Shown: positions 23,951 through 33,372 of the stretch, in pieces | Position numbering within the stretch: the stretch's first letter is position 1 | How the letters are laid out: each line of letters begins with the position of its first letter | Source: Glutamicibacter sp. MNS18 | Lineage (GTDB): Bacteria; Actinomycetota; Actinomycetes; Actinomycetales; Micrococcaceae | Reading direction: 5' to 3' | NCBI RefSeq assembly: GCF_026107515.2 | Contig: NZ_JAPCHW010000006.1 | Span: 248,001-312,000, forward strand | Length of the DNA stretch: 64,000 nucleotides | The notes under the pieces: model-generated | Seen by the model: only the letters and a program-made list of their open reading frames with translations | What the model was told of the DNA's origin: nothing | Databases searched by the model: none | Translations under genes and position numbers: made by a program

Positions 23951-25207
23951 ATGCCCCAGCTACTTGATCCGCGGGCGCAGGCACTGCGCAACATGAAACG
24001 CTTGGCCACCACACTCTTTGCCGTGATGTGCCTGCTGTTTGTGATCAGTCTGCTGCTGATGCAGAGCTGGCCGGCCTTCGGCTACCTGAAGGCCGCGGCC
24101 GAGGGTGGCATGGTGGGGGCTGTGGCCGACTGGTTCGCGGTCACGGCCATCTTCCGGCACCCGTTGGGGTTGAGGATCCCGCATACCAACCTGATCCAGC
24201 GCAAGAAGGACGAGCTGGGTGAATCCTTGGGCGGTTTCGTCCAGGAGAACTTCCTTTCCGCCCCCGTCGTGGCCCGGAAGCTGCGTGCCGCCGGGCTGCC
24301 CGAACGTGCCGGCCGCTACCTGTCCTCCCCGGACGGTGCCGGGAAGGCGTCGACCCAAGCGGCCGTCACCGCCCGCGGGGCCCTGGATATGCTGGATGAC
24401 GAGCAGGTCCTCACCGTCCTGCAGGCCCTGGCCCATGACTACATGGTGGCCCCGGAATGGTCCACCACCCTGGGCGCCCTAGGCGGCAAGATGCTGGCCG
24501 ATGGGCATCATGAACAGGCGTTGACCCTGCTGGCCGAGCGTGCCGGTGCCTGGGTGCGGCAACATCCCGAGGTCTTCCGCGAGGTGATAGCTTCCCAGTC
24601 CCCCGGCTGGGTGCCACGCGTGGTCGATGAACTGCTGGCGCAGAAGATCCACCGTGAACTGACCGCACTGCTGAAGACGGTCACCCGCAACGCGGAGCAC
24701 CCGTTGCGCCGGGCGGTGACCCGATGGTTGGTCGATTTCACCGACGCCATGCAGCACGATGCCGACACCATCGCCAAGGTCGAACTATTCAAGCATTCGT
24801 TGCTGACCGACCAGCAGTTGCGCGAACTGGCGATCCGGGGCTGGGGATCGTTGAAGGCCGGGCTGCACCAGTCCCTGGCCAACCCCGAGTCCGCGCTGCG
24901 AGTGGCCCTGCTCGGGGCCGTCACCGCGTTTGGGCATCGCCTGTTGGACGACCAGCCGTTGCGCCAGTCCCTCGAGGATCGGTTGATCGCTATGGTCGAA
25001 CGCCTGGTACGGGGTCACGGTTCCACGCTGGCGGGGCTGGTCAGTGACACCGTCCAGGCCTGGGACCCGGCCGAGGCCAGCGCCAAGTTGGAGCTCCAGG
25101 TCGGCCGGGATCTGCAGTTCATCCGCATCAACGGCACGGTCATCGGCGCCCTGGCCGGGTTGGTCATCTTTTCCATCGGCCAGCTGATCCTCGCCCTCTG
25201 GGGGTAG
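23951..25207 (+). CDS. DUF445-family membrane protein
   Basis: A 418-residue protein from the ATG at 23951 (the frame stays open far upstream, but that part is antisense to the GDPD gene). There is one hydrophobic segment near each end: residues about 18-40, and 398-417 (VIGALAGLVIFSIGQLILALWG). GGMVGAVADWFAVTAIFRHPLGLRIPHTNLIQRKKDELGESLG is the hallmark of DUF445 (YjiN type). A long helical region lies between. The function is unknown. Confidence 0.9.
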   Translation: MPQLLDPRAQALRNMKRLATTLFAVMCLLFVISLLLMQSWPAFGYLKAAAEGGMVGAVADWFAVTAIFRHPLGLRIPHTNLIQRKKDELGESLGGFVQENFLSAPVVARKLRAAGLPERAGRYLSSPDGAGKASTQAAVTARGALDMLDDEQVLTVLQALAHDYMVAPEWSTTLGALGGKMLADGHHEQALTLLAERAGAWVRQHPEVFREVIASQSPGWVPRVVDELLAQKIHRELTALLKTVTRNAEHPLRRAVTRWLVDFTDAMQHDADTIAKVELFKHSLLTDQQLRELAIRGWGSLKAGLHQSLANPESALRVALLGAVTAFGHRLLDDQPLRQSLEDRLIAMVERLVRGHGSTLAGLVSDTVQAWDPAEASAKLELQVGRDLQFIRINGTVIGALAGLVIFSIGQLILALWG

Positions 25208-25243
25208 CCCAGCCCCGGTACCTGTCGCGCCTTGGCACCAGGT

Positions 25244-25286
25244 ATTGATACTTGTAAGCTCTGAATAGAGCAAGAATAAGTATTTC
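25244..25286 (+). promoter_or_regulatory. Candidate CatR operator upstream of catR
   Basis: ATTGATA (25244-25250) and GTATTTC (25280-25286) are separated by exactly 29 bases. The same two heptamers with the same 29-base separation occur upstream of catA (27690-27732). The first lies in GTATTGATAC, an imperfect LysR-type palindrome. The site lies 80 bases before the catR start. The matched spacing is seen; binding by CatR is inferred. Confidence 0.65.
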
Positions 25287-25366
25287 TAACCACTGGATCA
25301 CAGCGCTAGAGTTGCCTCGATGCGTCCGCCGTGCAACTGGCGCACGGTTCGACGATCGGAGCACCC

Positions 25367-26254
25367 ATGGACACCAGACATCTGCGCTACTTCGTCGCCG
25401 TCGCCGAGGAACGCCACTTCGGCCGCGCGGCGTTGCGCCTGCACATGGCACAACCTCCCCTGTCCCAGCAGATCAAGCAACTCGAAGATCAATTGGGGAC
25501 CCAGTTGCTGATCCGCACCACCCGCAAGGTCGAACTCACCGCCGCCGGAGAGCTGCTGCTCACCCGCGCACGGGCACTGCTTGAGGAACACGAACAGCTG
25601 GCCCGCGACGTGCGCACCGTGGGAGAAGGCGCCTCCGGCGTACTACGTCTGGGGTCCACTGGCAGCGCCACGTACCGGATCATGCCGCGCATCATCGAGG
25701 CCACCACCCGGCAGATGCCCGGGATGCAGCTCAATGTCCAGGGCGAGATGCTTACCCCGCAGATGGAAGAGGCCCTGGTCGAGGGTCGCCTGGATGTGGC
25801 GATCCTGCGCCCACCGGTGCGCAGCGACCAGGTGGACTACGTGCTGATGGAACAGGACAAGCTCTCCGTTGCTTTGCCTGCCGACCACCCCTTAGCCCAG
25901 CTCGACACGGTGCACATTGACCAGCTAGTCGAGCTGGATTTCGTCTGCTACCCGCAGTCCTCGGCCGTCACCACCATCACCTTTGAGGCCTGCCGCCGCG
26001 CCGGCTTCACTCCCCGCGTGGCCCAGGTGGCCCGGGAAACCTCCACCCTGCTCACCTTCGTGGCCGCCGGGCTGGGCATCGGGCTGGTGCCCACCACCAA
26101 CTACCTGCCGCATAGCGGCCGGATCGCCTTCCGCCCCCTAGCCAACGCTCCCGCCGTCGACTTGGCCATGGCTTGGAAATCCGGCAACGACTCCGCCCTG
26201 GTGCGCAATTTCCTCGATCTGTGTGCACCACCGCTTACCAAGGAAGGACCATGA
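25367..26254 (+). CDS. catR: LysR-family regulator of catechol degradation
   Basis: A 295-residue LysR protein. The winged helix is at residues 1-62 (MDTRHLRYFVAVAEERHFGRAALRLHMAQPPLSQQIKQLE), followed by an effector domain with MDVAIL-like LDVAILRPP and GLGIGLVPTTN. The ATG at 25367 starts at the conserved N-terminus. In the CatR/BenM group the effector is cis,cis-muconate. Unlike many catR genes it points in the same direction as the genes it precedes; catB starts 4 bases after its stop, so it may be co-transcribed with them. Confidence 0.88.
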   Translation: MDTRHLRYFVAVAEERHFGRAALRLHMAQPPLSQQIKQLEDQLGTQLLIRTTRKVELTAAGELLLTRARALLEEHEQLARDVRTVGEGASGVLRLGSTGSATYRIMPRIIEATTRQMPGMQLNVQGEMLTPQMEEALVEGRLDVAILRPPVRSDQVDYVLMEQDKLSVALPADHPLAQLDTVHIDQLVELDFVCYPQSSAVTTITFEACRRAGFTPRVAQVARETSTLLTFVAAGLGIGLVPTTNYLPHSGRIAFRPLANAPAVDLAMAWKSGNDSALVRNFLDLCAPPLTKEGP

Positions 26255-26258
26255 CACC

Positions 26259-27359
26259 ATGAAAATCCAGCGGATCGAGGCGATCCCCTACGCCATCCCG
26301 TACACCCACCCCTTGCGGTTCGCCAGTGGGGAGGTGCATACGGCCGATCATGTCCTGGTGCGTATCCACACCGATGCCGGGCTGGTCGGCACCGCCGACG
26401 CTCCCCCGCGCCCGTACACGTACGGGGAAACCCAGGCCTCGATCATCGAAATAGTGCAGGAGATCTTCGCCCCGCAACTGATCGGGCTGGACATCCTGGA
26501 CCGGGCCAAGATCCGCGCGGTCATGGACCGCACCATCAACAACCAGGTCGCCAAGGGCGCGGTGGATATCGCAGTGTGGGATGCCGTGGGCCAAATGCTG
26601 GGCACCAGCGTGCACAAGCTGCTCGGCGGTTACACCGATTCCATGAGGGTCAGCCACATGCTCGGTTTCCGCCCGGCACAGGAACTGCTGGACGAGGCCT
26701 TGCGCTTCGGACAGGAATACGGGATCACCACTTTCAAACTCAAGGTGGGCCGCCGGCCATTGGCCCTGGATATCGAGGCCTGCCATGTACTGCGTGAGGG
26801 CCTGGGCGATGACGTGGAAATCTATCTGGATGCCAATCGGGGATGGACAGCCAACGAGGCCTTGGAGGTCCTGCGCCGCACCGAGGGACTGGGGCTGACC
26901 ATGCTCGAAGAACCCTGCGACGCCAAGGAAGCCATGAGCCGGCGCCGACTGGTGGAACATTCGCCCATCCCCATCGTCGCCGACGAATCGGTTCCCACCG
27001 CCGGGGATGTCTCACGCGAGCTGCTCTCCGGGGGTGCCAACGCGATCTGCATCAAGACCGCCCGCTCCGGCTTCACCGAGGCCACCGAGGTCCTGGGACT
27101 ATGCACCGGGCTGGGCGTGGATGTGACCATGGGCAACCAGATCGACACGCAGGTCGGATCGTTGGCCACCGTGACCTTCGGTGCAGCCTTCGAGGCCACC
27201 AGCCGGCGCGCCGGCGAACTATCGAATTTCCTGGACATGGCCGATGACCTGTTGGCCGATCCGATCCGGATCCGCGATGGCCGGATCTCGGTGCGCAACC
27301 TGCCTGGCGTGGGTGCCACCATCGATGAAGACAAGCTGGCGCATTATCGCCAGGCCTGA
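26259..27359 (+). CDS. catB: Muconate cycloisomerase
   Basis: A 366-residue enolase-superfamily enzyme. The KxK motif is Lys160/Lys162 (TTFKLKVGRR), metal ligands are Asp191 (YLDANRGW), Glu217 (LEEP) and Asp242 (ADES), and the second acid-base lysine is in CIKTARSG. It turns cis,cis-muconate into muconolactone. The ATG at 26259 follows GGAAGGA and lies 4 bases after catR. Gene order B-C follows the pathway. A chloromuconate enzyme is less likely because catC and catA surround it. Confidence 0.92.
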   Translation: MKIQRIEAIPYAIPYTHPLRFASGEVHTADHVLVRIHTDAGLVGTADAPPRPYTYGETQASIIEIVQEIFAPQLIGLDILDRAKIRAVMDRTINNQVAKGAVDIAVWDAVGQMLGTSVHKLLGGYTDSMRVSHMLGFRPAQELLDEALRFGQEYGITTFKLKVGRRPLALDIEACHVLREGLGDDVEIYLDANRGWTANEALEVLRRTEGLGLTMLEEPCDAKEAMSRRRLVEHSPIPIVADESVPTAGDVSRELLSGGANAICIKTARSGFTEATEVLGLCTGLGVDVTMGNQIDTQVGSLATVTFGAAFEATSRRAGELSNFLDMADDLLADPIRIRDGRISVRNLPGVGATIDEDKLAHYRQA

Positions 27360-27386
27360 CCCACCCACCTATACCGAGGAGTTCCC

Positions 27387-27665
27387 ATGCTGTTCCTAGC
27401 CCGTATGGACGTGACATTTCCCGAATCGCTGACCGACGAGCAGGTCACCGAATTCCAGGCCCGCGAAAAGGCGTATTCCGGACAGCTGCAGCGCAGCGGA
27501 AAGATGGTCGGGCTGTGGCGAATCGTCGGCGAATACGCCAACCATTCGCTTTTTGAGGTCGATTCCAACGACGAACTACACCAGATCCTCTCCGGATTCC
27601 CGATGTACGCGTACATGAAAATCAAGGTGACCGCACTGGCCAAGCACCCGAATTCCCTAGGCTGA
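27387..27665 (+). CDS. catC: Muconolactone delta-isomerase
   Basis: A 92-residue protein, the usual size for CatC: MLFLARMDVTFPESLTDEQV at the start, then LWRIVGEYANHSLFEVDSNDELHQILSGFPMY. It isomerises muconolactone to 3-oxoadipate enol-lactone. It follows catB by 27 bases. No pcaD (enol-lactonase) is present in the window. Confidence 0.95.
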   Translation: MLFLARMDVTFPESLTDEQVTEFQAREKAYSGQLQRSGKMVGLWRIVGEYANHSLFEVDSNDELHQILSGFPMYAYMKIKVTALAKHPNSLG

Positions 27666-27689
27666 CCAACGTCTGTCGCGGCCACCTGC

Positions 27690-27732
27690 ATTGATATGCA
27701 GATCGTCCTATTGGAGCGGAAATAGGTATTTC
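27690..27732 (+). promoter_or_regulatory. Candidate CatR operator upstream of catA
   Basis: ATTGATA (27690-27696) and GTATTTC (27726-27732) with 29 bases between them, matching the pair before catR. The preceding CATTGATATG is an imperfect palindrome. It lies 110 bases before catA, so catA probably has its own CatR-controlled promoter rather than relying on read-through from catC. Confidence 0.65.
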
Positions 27733-27842
27733 CCTGCACACTATGACGCGGATTACAGTGGCTGTAACCGCAAGCGATAACCGGCCCCTGCGGCCCGGCC
27801 ACCCGCCACACACGCACACCACACGAAAACAAGGGAGTCGCC

Positions 27843-28700
27843 ATGAGCACCGAAACCCCAGCCGAGGCCACCGCCGCCAAGTCGGGCAATGCCGCCACGG
27901 ACAGGTTCCGCCAGTCCGGCAAATTGGGCAACGTCCAGGCCTCGACCGAGCGCGTGAACTTGTTGGCCAGCCGCCTGGTCAAGGCCGCCAACGACATCAT
28001 CCTCGAAGAGCGCGTGAGCTACGACGAGTTCAACGCGCTGAAGGCCTGGCTGATCAAGGTCGGCGAGGACGGCGAATGGCCGCTGTTCCTGGATGTCTGG
28101 CTTGAGCACTCGGTGGAGGATGTCGCCACCGACCATCGTGAAGGCAACAAGGGCTCGATCGAGGGCCCCTACTACGTGCCGGAGGCGCCGACCCAGCAGT
28201 CCCCCGCCACCATCTCAATGCGCGAGGACGAGAAGGGCACCGACCTGCTTTTCCAAGGCCAGGTCCGTTCCACCGACGGCAGCGTCCTGAAGGATGCCAA
28301 GGTCGAACTGTGGCATGCAGATGAGGAGGGGTTCTACTCGCAGTTCGCCCCGCGAATCCCGGAATGGAACCTGCGTGGTACCTTCCTGGTGGACGAGGAA
28401 GGCAATTTCCAGATCAACACCAAGCAACCGGCACCGTACCAGATCCCGACCGACGGCGCCTGCGGGCAGCTGATTGCCGCCGCAGGTTGGCATGCCTGGC
28501 GTCCGGCCCACCTGCATCTGAAAGTTTCGGCACCGGGACACGAGTTGCTCACCGCGCAGCTGTACTTCCCGGGTGACGAGCACAATGACGACGACATCGC
28601 CAACGCGGTCAAGCCGGAACTGATGCTGGATGTCCAGCCTGCAGAGTCGGGCGAAGGCAAGCAGGTCACCTACGACTTCGTGCTGGACCCAGTCAAGTAG
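27843..28700 (+). CDS. catA: Catechol 1,2-dioxygenase
   Basis: A 285-residue intradiol dioxygenase. IEGPYYVPEAP carries the first iron-ligand Tyr, FYSQFAPRIPEWNLRG the second, and WHAWRPAHLHLKVSAPG the two His ligands. An N-terminal helical dimerisation domain precedes them. It splits catechol to cis,cis-muconate, the first step of the pathway completed by catB and catC. A strong terminator follows directly. Confidence 0.95.
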   Translation: MSTETPAEATAAKSGNAATDRFRQSGKLGNVQASTERVNLLASRLVKAANDIILEERVSYDEFNALKAWLIKVGEDGEWPLFLDVWLEHSVEDVATDHREGNKGSIEGPYYVPEAPTQQSPATISMREDEKGTDLLFQGQVRSTDGSVLKDAKVELWHADEEGFYSQFAPRIPEWNLRGTFLVDEEGNFQINTKQPAPYQIPTDGACGQLIAAAGWHAWRPAHLHLKVSAPGHELLTAQLYFPGDEHNDDDIANAVKPELMLDVQPAESGEGKQVTYDFVLDPVK

Positions 28701-28710
28701 CCAGCAGGAT

Positions 28711-28766
28711 CACGGGGTTCCGGGTGGAAACCGCAAGGTTTATCCGCCCGGAACCCCGTGTTTTTC
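28711..28766 (+). terminator. Terminator of the cat cluster
   Basis: CACGGGGTTCCGGG (28711-28724) and CCCGGAACCCCGTG (28747-28760) form a perfect 14-bp stem, followed by TTTTTC. It lies 10 bases after the catA stop. A smaller hairpin (AACC...GGTT) occupies the loop. Confidence 0.93.
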
Positions 28767-28781
28767 ATGAACCCGTGCCGC

Positions 28782-29564
28782 CTATCGGCCTTTGCCTGGT
28801 GCTTCGACGATTTCCTCGTCGAGGATATCCGGATCGTCCAGTTCAAGCTGCTTCTGGTTGACCGTGGGGATCCCGGCGAAGGCGGTGGCCGCGGTATCGA
28901 TGACCCGCCTGGCCAGGTACCGGTTACCGGCGCCGCCGATGACCGCACCGATCCCGAAGGGCACCACACGGCCCAGCACGCTGGCCGCCTGGGTCCCTAC
29001 GACCTTGCGCATGAACCTCTTCTGCAGGGTGTTCTGCATGGAGGTGTAGAAGCTGGCGGGCTTGCCCGCGCCGAAGGCCCTCGCCCAGCCCTTGACCGGC
29101 CCGCCACCGCGTCCGGCGGCCTGGGCGGTCAGCCCGGCAATCATCGAGCTGCCTTCCTCGCCCATCAACACGGCCATGACCAGCACACGGGAACGATCCG
29201 GGTCCTCGATGGCGATCCCGTGCAATTCGGCCAGTGCCTGCGCGTAGAGCGCGCTGGCTTCCAGGAAGCCCAGGGTCGCGGCCACCGAAAGACCGAGCGC
29301 CGCTGTGGTGCCCACGGCCGGAACGGCCGCGGTACCGCCGACCGCCGCTCCCGAACCGGTGGCAACGGCCAGGTAGTTGCGCTCGACAATCTTGGCCAGC
29401 TGGGCGCTGGAGGCTTCCGGATGCTTGCGGCGCAACCGCTTGAGATAGGCCAGGACGATGGGACGCTGTACACCGATCCCCTTCAGGATGGCCTGCTGAA
29501 CCCCGGAGCGGGGTTTCCCGTTCGAATCGAAAAGGGACATGGTGATGGGATCTTTGCTCATCAT
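28782..29564 (-). CDS. Uncharacterised protein, possibly EcsC-like
   Basis: A 260-residue protein with a central Ala/Gly-rich hydrophobic stretch (VATGSGAAVGGTAAVPAVGTTAALGLSVAATLGFLEASALYA, about residues 65-110) and a second GIGAVIGGAGNRYLARRVI near 205. The C-terminus is acidic. The general look resembles EcsC-family proteins, but I am not certain of the family. The gene is 57 bases downstream of xylB on the same strand; co-transcription is possible. Confidence 0.6.
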   Translation of the reverse strand: MMSKDPITMSLFDSNGKPRSGVQQAILKGIGVQRPIVLAYLKRLRRKHPEASSAQLAKIVERNYLAVATGSGAAVGGTAAVPAVGTTAALGLSVAATLGFLEASALYAQALAELHGIAIEDPDRSRVLVMAVLMGEEGSSMIAGLTAQAAGRGGGPVKGWARAFGAGKPASFYTSMQNTLQKRFMRKVVGTQAASVLGRVVPFGIGAVIGGAGNRYLARRVIDTAATAFAGIPTVNQKQLELDDPDILDEEIVEAPGKGR

Positions 29565-29620
29565 GCCACTACTCTAGCGACCGCAAATGGTAGTTTGCCT
29601 TTAATGTCCAGCCAGCCGAC

Positions 29621-31009
29621 CTAGTTCCAACCCTCGGTGGAATCCCGGGTTGCCGCATAGCGTTCGTAGACCCCGGGACGGGGAACCGCCTCGTAGCGTT
29701 GCGACGCCGCGGTATTCCACTGGGGAGGCTCGGCGTGGCCGCTGATCGCCCATGCCGCCTGGCGGGCGGCACCCAGTGCGACGTATTCGGCGGTGGCCGG
29801 GACCTCGACCGCAACCCCGAAGATTTCCGGCGCGATACGGCGCACTGCCTCGGACTGGGCTCCGCCGCCAATGAGCAGGATCCTGCCGGTGGGGACACCG
29901 GTGGCCTGTTCCAGTGCGGCAACCGCATCCTTCATGGAGCACAGCAGCCCTTCGACAAAGGCGCGCGCGATGTCTTCCCGGGTCGTCGAGGTGCGCAGCC
30001 CATGCACCAGGCCGGTGGCGGTGGGCCGGTTGGGTGTGCGCTCTCCACCCAAATACGGCAGCACCACAGCCCCTGAGGACCCCGCCGGGGCGCTGAGCGC
30101 CAGGTCGGAGAACTGCCGCTGGTCCACCCCCAGCATGCGCGCCCCGAAATCCAGGACCGGCGCCCCATTCAAGGTGCAGGCCAGCGGGAGGTAACGGTTG
30201 GTGGCATCCACGAACCCGTTGACCATCCCGCTACCGTCATGGACGCTGTGCTCAACCACTGCCGAGGCGACCCCGGAGGTGCCAATCGAGATGCACACGT
30301 CCCCCGGCTGCAGCCCCAAACCCAGTGCTGCGGCCATATTGTCCCCGGTGCCCGCCGCAATGCTCGCACCGCTGCGGGTTTCACCGACCAGCTCGCTGGC
30401 CCCGGCCAGCCGGGGCAGTTCGATGTCGTGTCCCAGCGCCATGGTCGCGACCTCGGGTAGGAACCGGCGTTCGGAGGTGGAATAGTACCCGGTACCCGAG
30501 GCGTCCCCGTGGTCGGTGGTGGCCTCCTGGCAACCACCGAGCTGCCAGGTGAGGTAGTCGTGGGGCAGCAGCACCCGTTCGGTCCGCCGGGCATTCTCCG
30601 GTTCGTTCTCGCGCATCCAGCGCAGCTTGCTGGCGGTCAGCGAGGCAACCATGACGCTGCCTACCTTGTCGGCGCAGGCCTGCGCGCCGCCGAGTTCCTC
30701 GACCAGGTCACGGGCCTGCGCGGCCGAGGAGGTGTCGTTCCACAGCATCGCCTCGCGCACTGGCCGTCCCCGGGAATCCAGGGCAACCATTCCGTGCTGC
30801 TGACCGGCCACGGAGAGGGCCTGCGCCTGCTCAACGAGCCCGTCGGAGGTGGCCTTCAGCGCCCGGATCCAATGGGCCGGATCCACCTGCGTGCCCGGCG
30901 GGTGCGGTTGGCGGCTGGCGGCCTTGGTTTCACCGGTTTCGGCGTCGACCAACAGGGCCTTGCATGATTGGGTAGACGAGTCGATACCCAGGACGTATGT
31001 GGTAGTCAT
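29621..31009 (-). CDS. xylB: Xylulokinase
   Basis: A 462-residue FGGY-family kinase. YVLGIDSSTQSCKALLVDAETG begins the first actin-like domain, QQHGMVALDSRGRPVREAMLWNDT is the substrate-site block, and GTGDNMAAALGLGLQPGDVCISIGTSG and ILLIGGGAQSEAVRRIAPEIFG belong to the ATP-binding half. It phosphorylates D-xylulose, the product of D-arabitol oxidation. Its ATG overlaps the stop of the DeoR gene (ATGA), and the dehydrogenase and permease are divergent next door. Confidence 0.9.
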   Translation of the reverse strand: MTTTYVLGIDSSTQSCKALLVDAETGETKAASRQPHPPGTQVDPAHWIRALKATSDGLVEQAQALSVAGQQHGMVALDSRGRPVREAMLWNDTSSAAQARDLVEELGGAQACADKVGSVMVASLTASKLRWMRENEPENARRTERVLLPHDYLTWQLGGCQEATTDHGDASGTGYYSTSERRFLPEVATMALGHDIELPRLAGASELVGETRSGASIAAGTGDNMAAALGLGLQPGDVCISIGTSGVASAVVEHSVHDGSGMVNGFVDATNRYLPLACTLNGAPVLDFGARMLGVDQRQFSDLALSAPAGSSGAVVLPYLGGERTPNRPTATGLVHGLRTSTTREDIARAFVEGLLCSMKDAVAALEQATGVPTGRILLIGGGAQSEAVRRIAPEIFGVAVEVPATAEYVALGAARQAAWAISGHAEPPQWNTAASQRYEAVPRPGVYERYAATRDSTEGWN

Positions 31010-31836
31010 GATTGGCTCCCAACCGGGTTGGCGGCGACATGGACATCCAGGCCCAGGGCCCGCAACTGTTCGCGATGGGCGGTATCCACCTGGTCGTCGA
31101 TCACGATATCGTCGAATTCCTGCAGGGCCATCACGTGATAGAGGCCCGCGCCCTCGAACTTGCTACCATCGGCCAACAACACCTTCCGACCGCCCATTTT
31201 CAACAGGGCCGCCTTGGTCTGCGCGGCCTCGGCATCGGGATGCAGCAGCACGCCGTTCTTGATGGCGGTGGTGGAGACGAAAACCACGTCGCAGGTCAGC
31301 CGGCGGGCCTGCTCGACCACGACCGACCCGAGGAAGGAATCGGTTTCGGCATAGTACTGCCCGCCCAGGCCGACCATGGGGATCTGCTGCGCCACGGCCT
31401 GGTTCATCAGGTCCAGGGAGTGGGTAATAACGGTGGAGGGAGCGCACGCGGAAAGGTGGGCGCCGAGGGCACCGACGGTGGTGGAGTCATCCAGGGCAAT
31501 CACGGCCCCAGCCGGAATCAGTTGCGCTGCCGTGGCGGCCAGCTGCTCCTTGACCTCCGCATTCAGGTGCCGACGCAGCCTGACGTCCCGTTCGGCCAAC
31601 CGTGCGGTGATCGCCCGCGCCCCGCCGCGCACACGCTCAAGCCGGCCATCGGCGGCCAGGGTGTCCAAATCGCGGTGGATGGTCATGGCACTGACACCGA
31701 AATGCTCTGCCAGGTCCTCAACCCGGACGTTGCGAACCTTGTTGACATAACTGGTCACTTCATCCCGGCGGTGTTCCGGGGGCAGCCCGTGTACGGCGAT
31801 CTCGCTGTGCCCTTGGGTTGATTCGTCATTTCTCAC
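31006..31836 (-). CDS. DeoR-family repressor of polyol catabolism (AtlR-like)
   Basis: About 276 residues. The helix-turn-helix is RRDEVTSYVNKVRNVRVEDLAEHFGVSAMTIHRDLDTLAADGRLERVRGGA. The sugar-phosphate sensor domain contains IALDDSTTVGALGAHL, TVITHSLDLMNQAV and LLADGSKFEGAGLY. The start is uncertain: GTG 31836 is listed, but a TTG at 31872 would add 12 residues and neither has a clear ribosome binding site. It overlaps xylB and is divergent from the permease, matching the AtlR (SucR) arabitol regulator arrangement of Corynebacterium glutamicum. Confidence 0.83.
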   Translation of the reverse strand: MRNDESTQGHSEIAVHGLPPEHRRDEVTSYVNKVRNVRVEDLAEHFGVSAMTIHRDLDTLAADGRLERVRGGARAITARLAERDVRLRRHLNAEVKEQLAATAAQLIPAGAVIALDDSTTVGALGAHLSACAPSTVITHSLDLMNQAVAQQIPMVGLGGQYYAETDSFLGSVVVEQARRLTCDVVFVSTTAIKNGVLLHPDAEAAQTKAALLKMGGRKVLLADGSKFEGAGLYHVMALQEFDDIVIDDQVDTAHREQLRALGLDVHVAANPVGSQS

Positions 31837-31983
31837 AACTTCGATGATAGATGCTTCACCTCGAGCTTCCAAGAGCTGGGGTTCGGAAGAATATTTAACA
31901 TAAAAGCTGTTGAGTTTGTTCGTTTGGTGTTAGATTGATTGCGGTCGCAGAGAACCGGGACCGCATGCATGCAAAGGAGCAAA

Positions 31984-33315
31984 ATGAGCCAGGACCCCAA
32001 CGCAGCCCCCTCGGCATGGGAGCAGCGCCCGCCGTTGCTTGAAAGGATGGGCCTTCCGCGTCCGCTGTTGTGGGGGTTCGTCGGCCTGATGATCTTCATG
32101 ATCGGCGACGGGGTGGAAACCAACATCCTGGCACCGTTCCTCACCGGCGACCATGGTTTCACCATTCCACAGGCAGGGACCCTGGTCACCGTCTACGGTG
32201 TCGCCGTGGCCATCGCGGCCTTCCTTTCCGCTTCCCTCTCCGACCTCTGGGGGCCACGCAAGGTGATGTTCATCGGCGCGGGCATCTGGGTGGTCTTCGA
32301 GCTGCTTTTCCTCCTGGTGGCGTTGAACTCCTCGAACACCGCCCTGATCTTCCTCTCCTACGGGTTGCGCGGCTTCGGCTACCCGTTCTTCGCCTACGGG
32401 TTCCTGGTCTGGATCAGCGCGACCGCCACCGCCAAACGACTGGCTGTGGCCATCGGTTGGTTCTACGTGGCCTTCAGCGCCGGGCTACCCACCCTCGGCG
32501 CCCTGACCGCCACCGCTTCCCTGGACATCTTCGGGCTGGACTACTACCAGACCCTGTGGCTCTCCCTGGCCCTGGTGGTTCTCGGCGCCGCCGTGGCCCT
32601 GGTGGGAATCAAGGAAAAGACCGGACGCGGGCCCCTGGTGGAGAACCCCGAACAGGTCTGGCAGACCCTGAGCTTCGGCCTGCGGCTGCTGGTGGGCAAC
32701 CGCAAGGCCCTGATGGTGATGCTCACGCGCACCATCAACTCCGTCCCCACGTACGGTATGGCCATTTTCTTCCCCGCCCTGTTTGTTGAGCGTTTCGGCT
32801 GGAGCGTGGGACAGTTCCTGATCCTGACCACGGTCATCTACGCGGTGAACATCCCCTGCAACCTGTTCTTCGGCGCCCTGGGCGACAAGCTGGGCTGGTC
32901 CCGGACGGTGACCTGGTTCGGGGCGGCGCTCTGCGCCGTGTCGATGGCCGGGCTCTACCTGGTGCCCTCCTATGCCGTGGACCAGGGCTGGGAGTCGGCC
33001 TACGGCCTGACCCTGCTGGTCGGCGCGGTCTTCGGCATCGGGCTGGCCGGCTTCGTTCCGCTCTCGGCCATCGCGGTGTCGCTGGCCCCGAAGAACCCCG
33101 GAGCGGCGATGGCCTCCTACAACCTGGGCATCGGTGCGGCGGTCTTCGCCGGACCGCTGCTGGTCGCGGTGCTCTACACCCCGCTGGGGGCGGCCGGAAT
33201 GGTCTATTTGTTCGCGGCACTCTACCTGGTGGCCGCCCTCATGTCCCATGCCCTGCGCGGAACCCAACCGGGATTCGCCGGCGTTCCGCTGCCGTCCCCC
33301 GAACGGGTCTCCTAG
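31984..33315 (+). CDS. MFS polyol permease
   Basis: A 443-residue transporter with 12 predicted membrane segments. The ATG at 31984 follows AAGGAG by 5 bases. MGLPRPLLWGFVGLMIFMIGDGVETNILAPFL and the LSDLWGPRKVMFIG loop (MFS motif A) fit the polyol-permease branch (RbtT/DalT). It lies in front of the polyol dehydrogenase on one transcript, so D-arabitol, mannitol or ribitol is the expected substrate. The 100-odd bases to the divergent repressor gene, AT-rich for this genome, should hold the operators. Confidence 0.87.
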   Translation: MSQDPNAAPSAWEQRPPLLERMGLPRPLLWGFVGLMIFMIGDGVETNILAPFLTGDHGFTIPQAGTLVTVYGVAVAIAAFLSASLSDLWGPRKVMFIGAGIWVVFELLFLLVALNSSNTALIFLSYGLRGFGYPFFAYGFLVWISATATAKRLAVAIGWFYVAFSAGLPTLGALTATASLDIFGLDYYQTLWLSLALVVLGAAVALVGIKEKTGRGPLVENPEQVWQTLSFGLRLLVGNRKALMVMLTRTINSVPTYGMAIFFPALFVERFGWSVGQFLILTTVIYAVNIPCNLFFGALGDKLGWSRTVTWFGAALCAVSMAGLYLVPSYAVDQGWESAYGLTLLVGAVFGIGLAGFVPLSAIAVSLAPKNPGAAMASYNLGIGAAVFAGPLLVAVLYTPLGAAGMVYLFAALYLVAALMSHALRGTQPGFAGVPLPSPERVS

Positions 33316-33372
33316 CCCCTGGCCGCTGCGGCATATCCCCTTCCCCCTATCTCCAAGGAGTCCTTGCAGACC

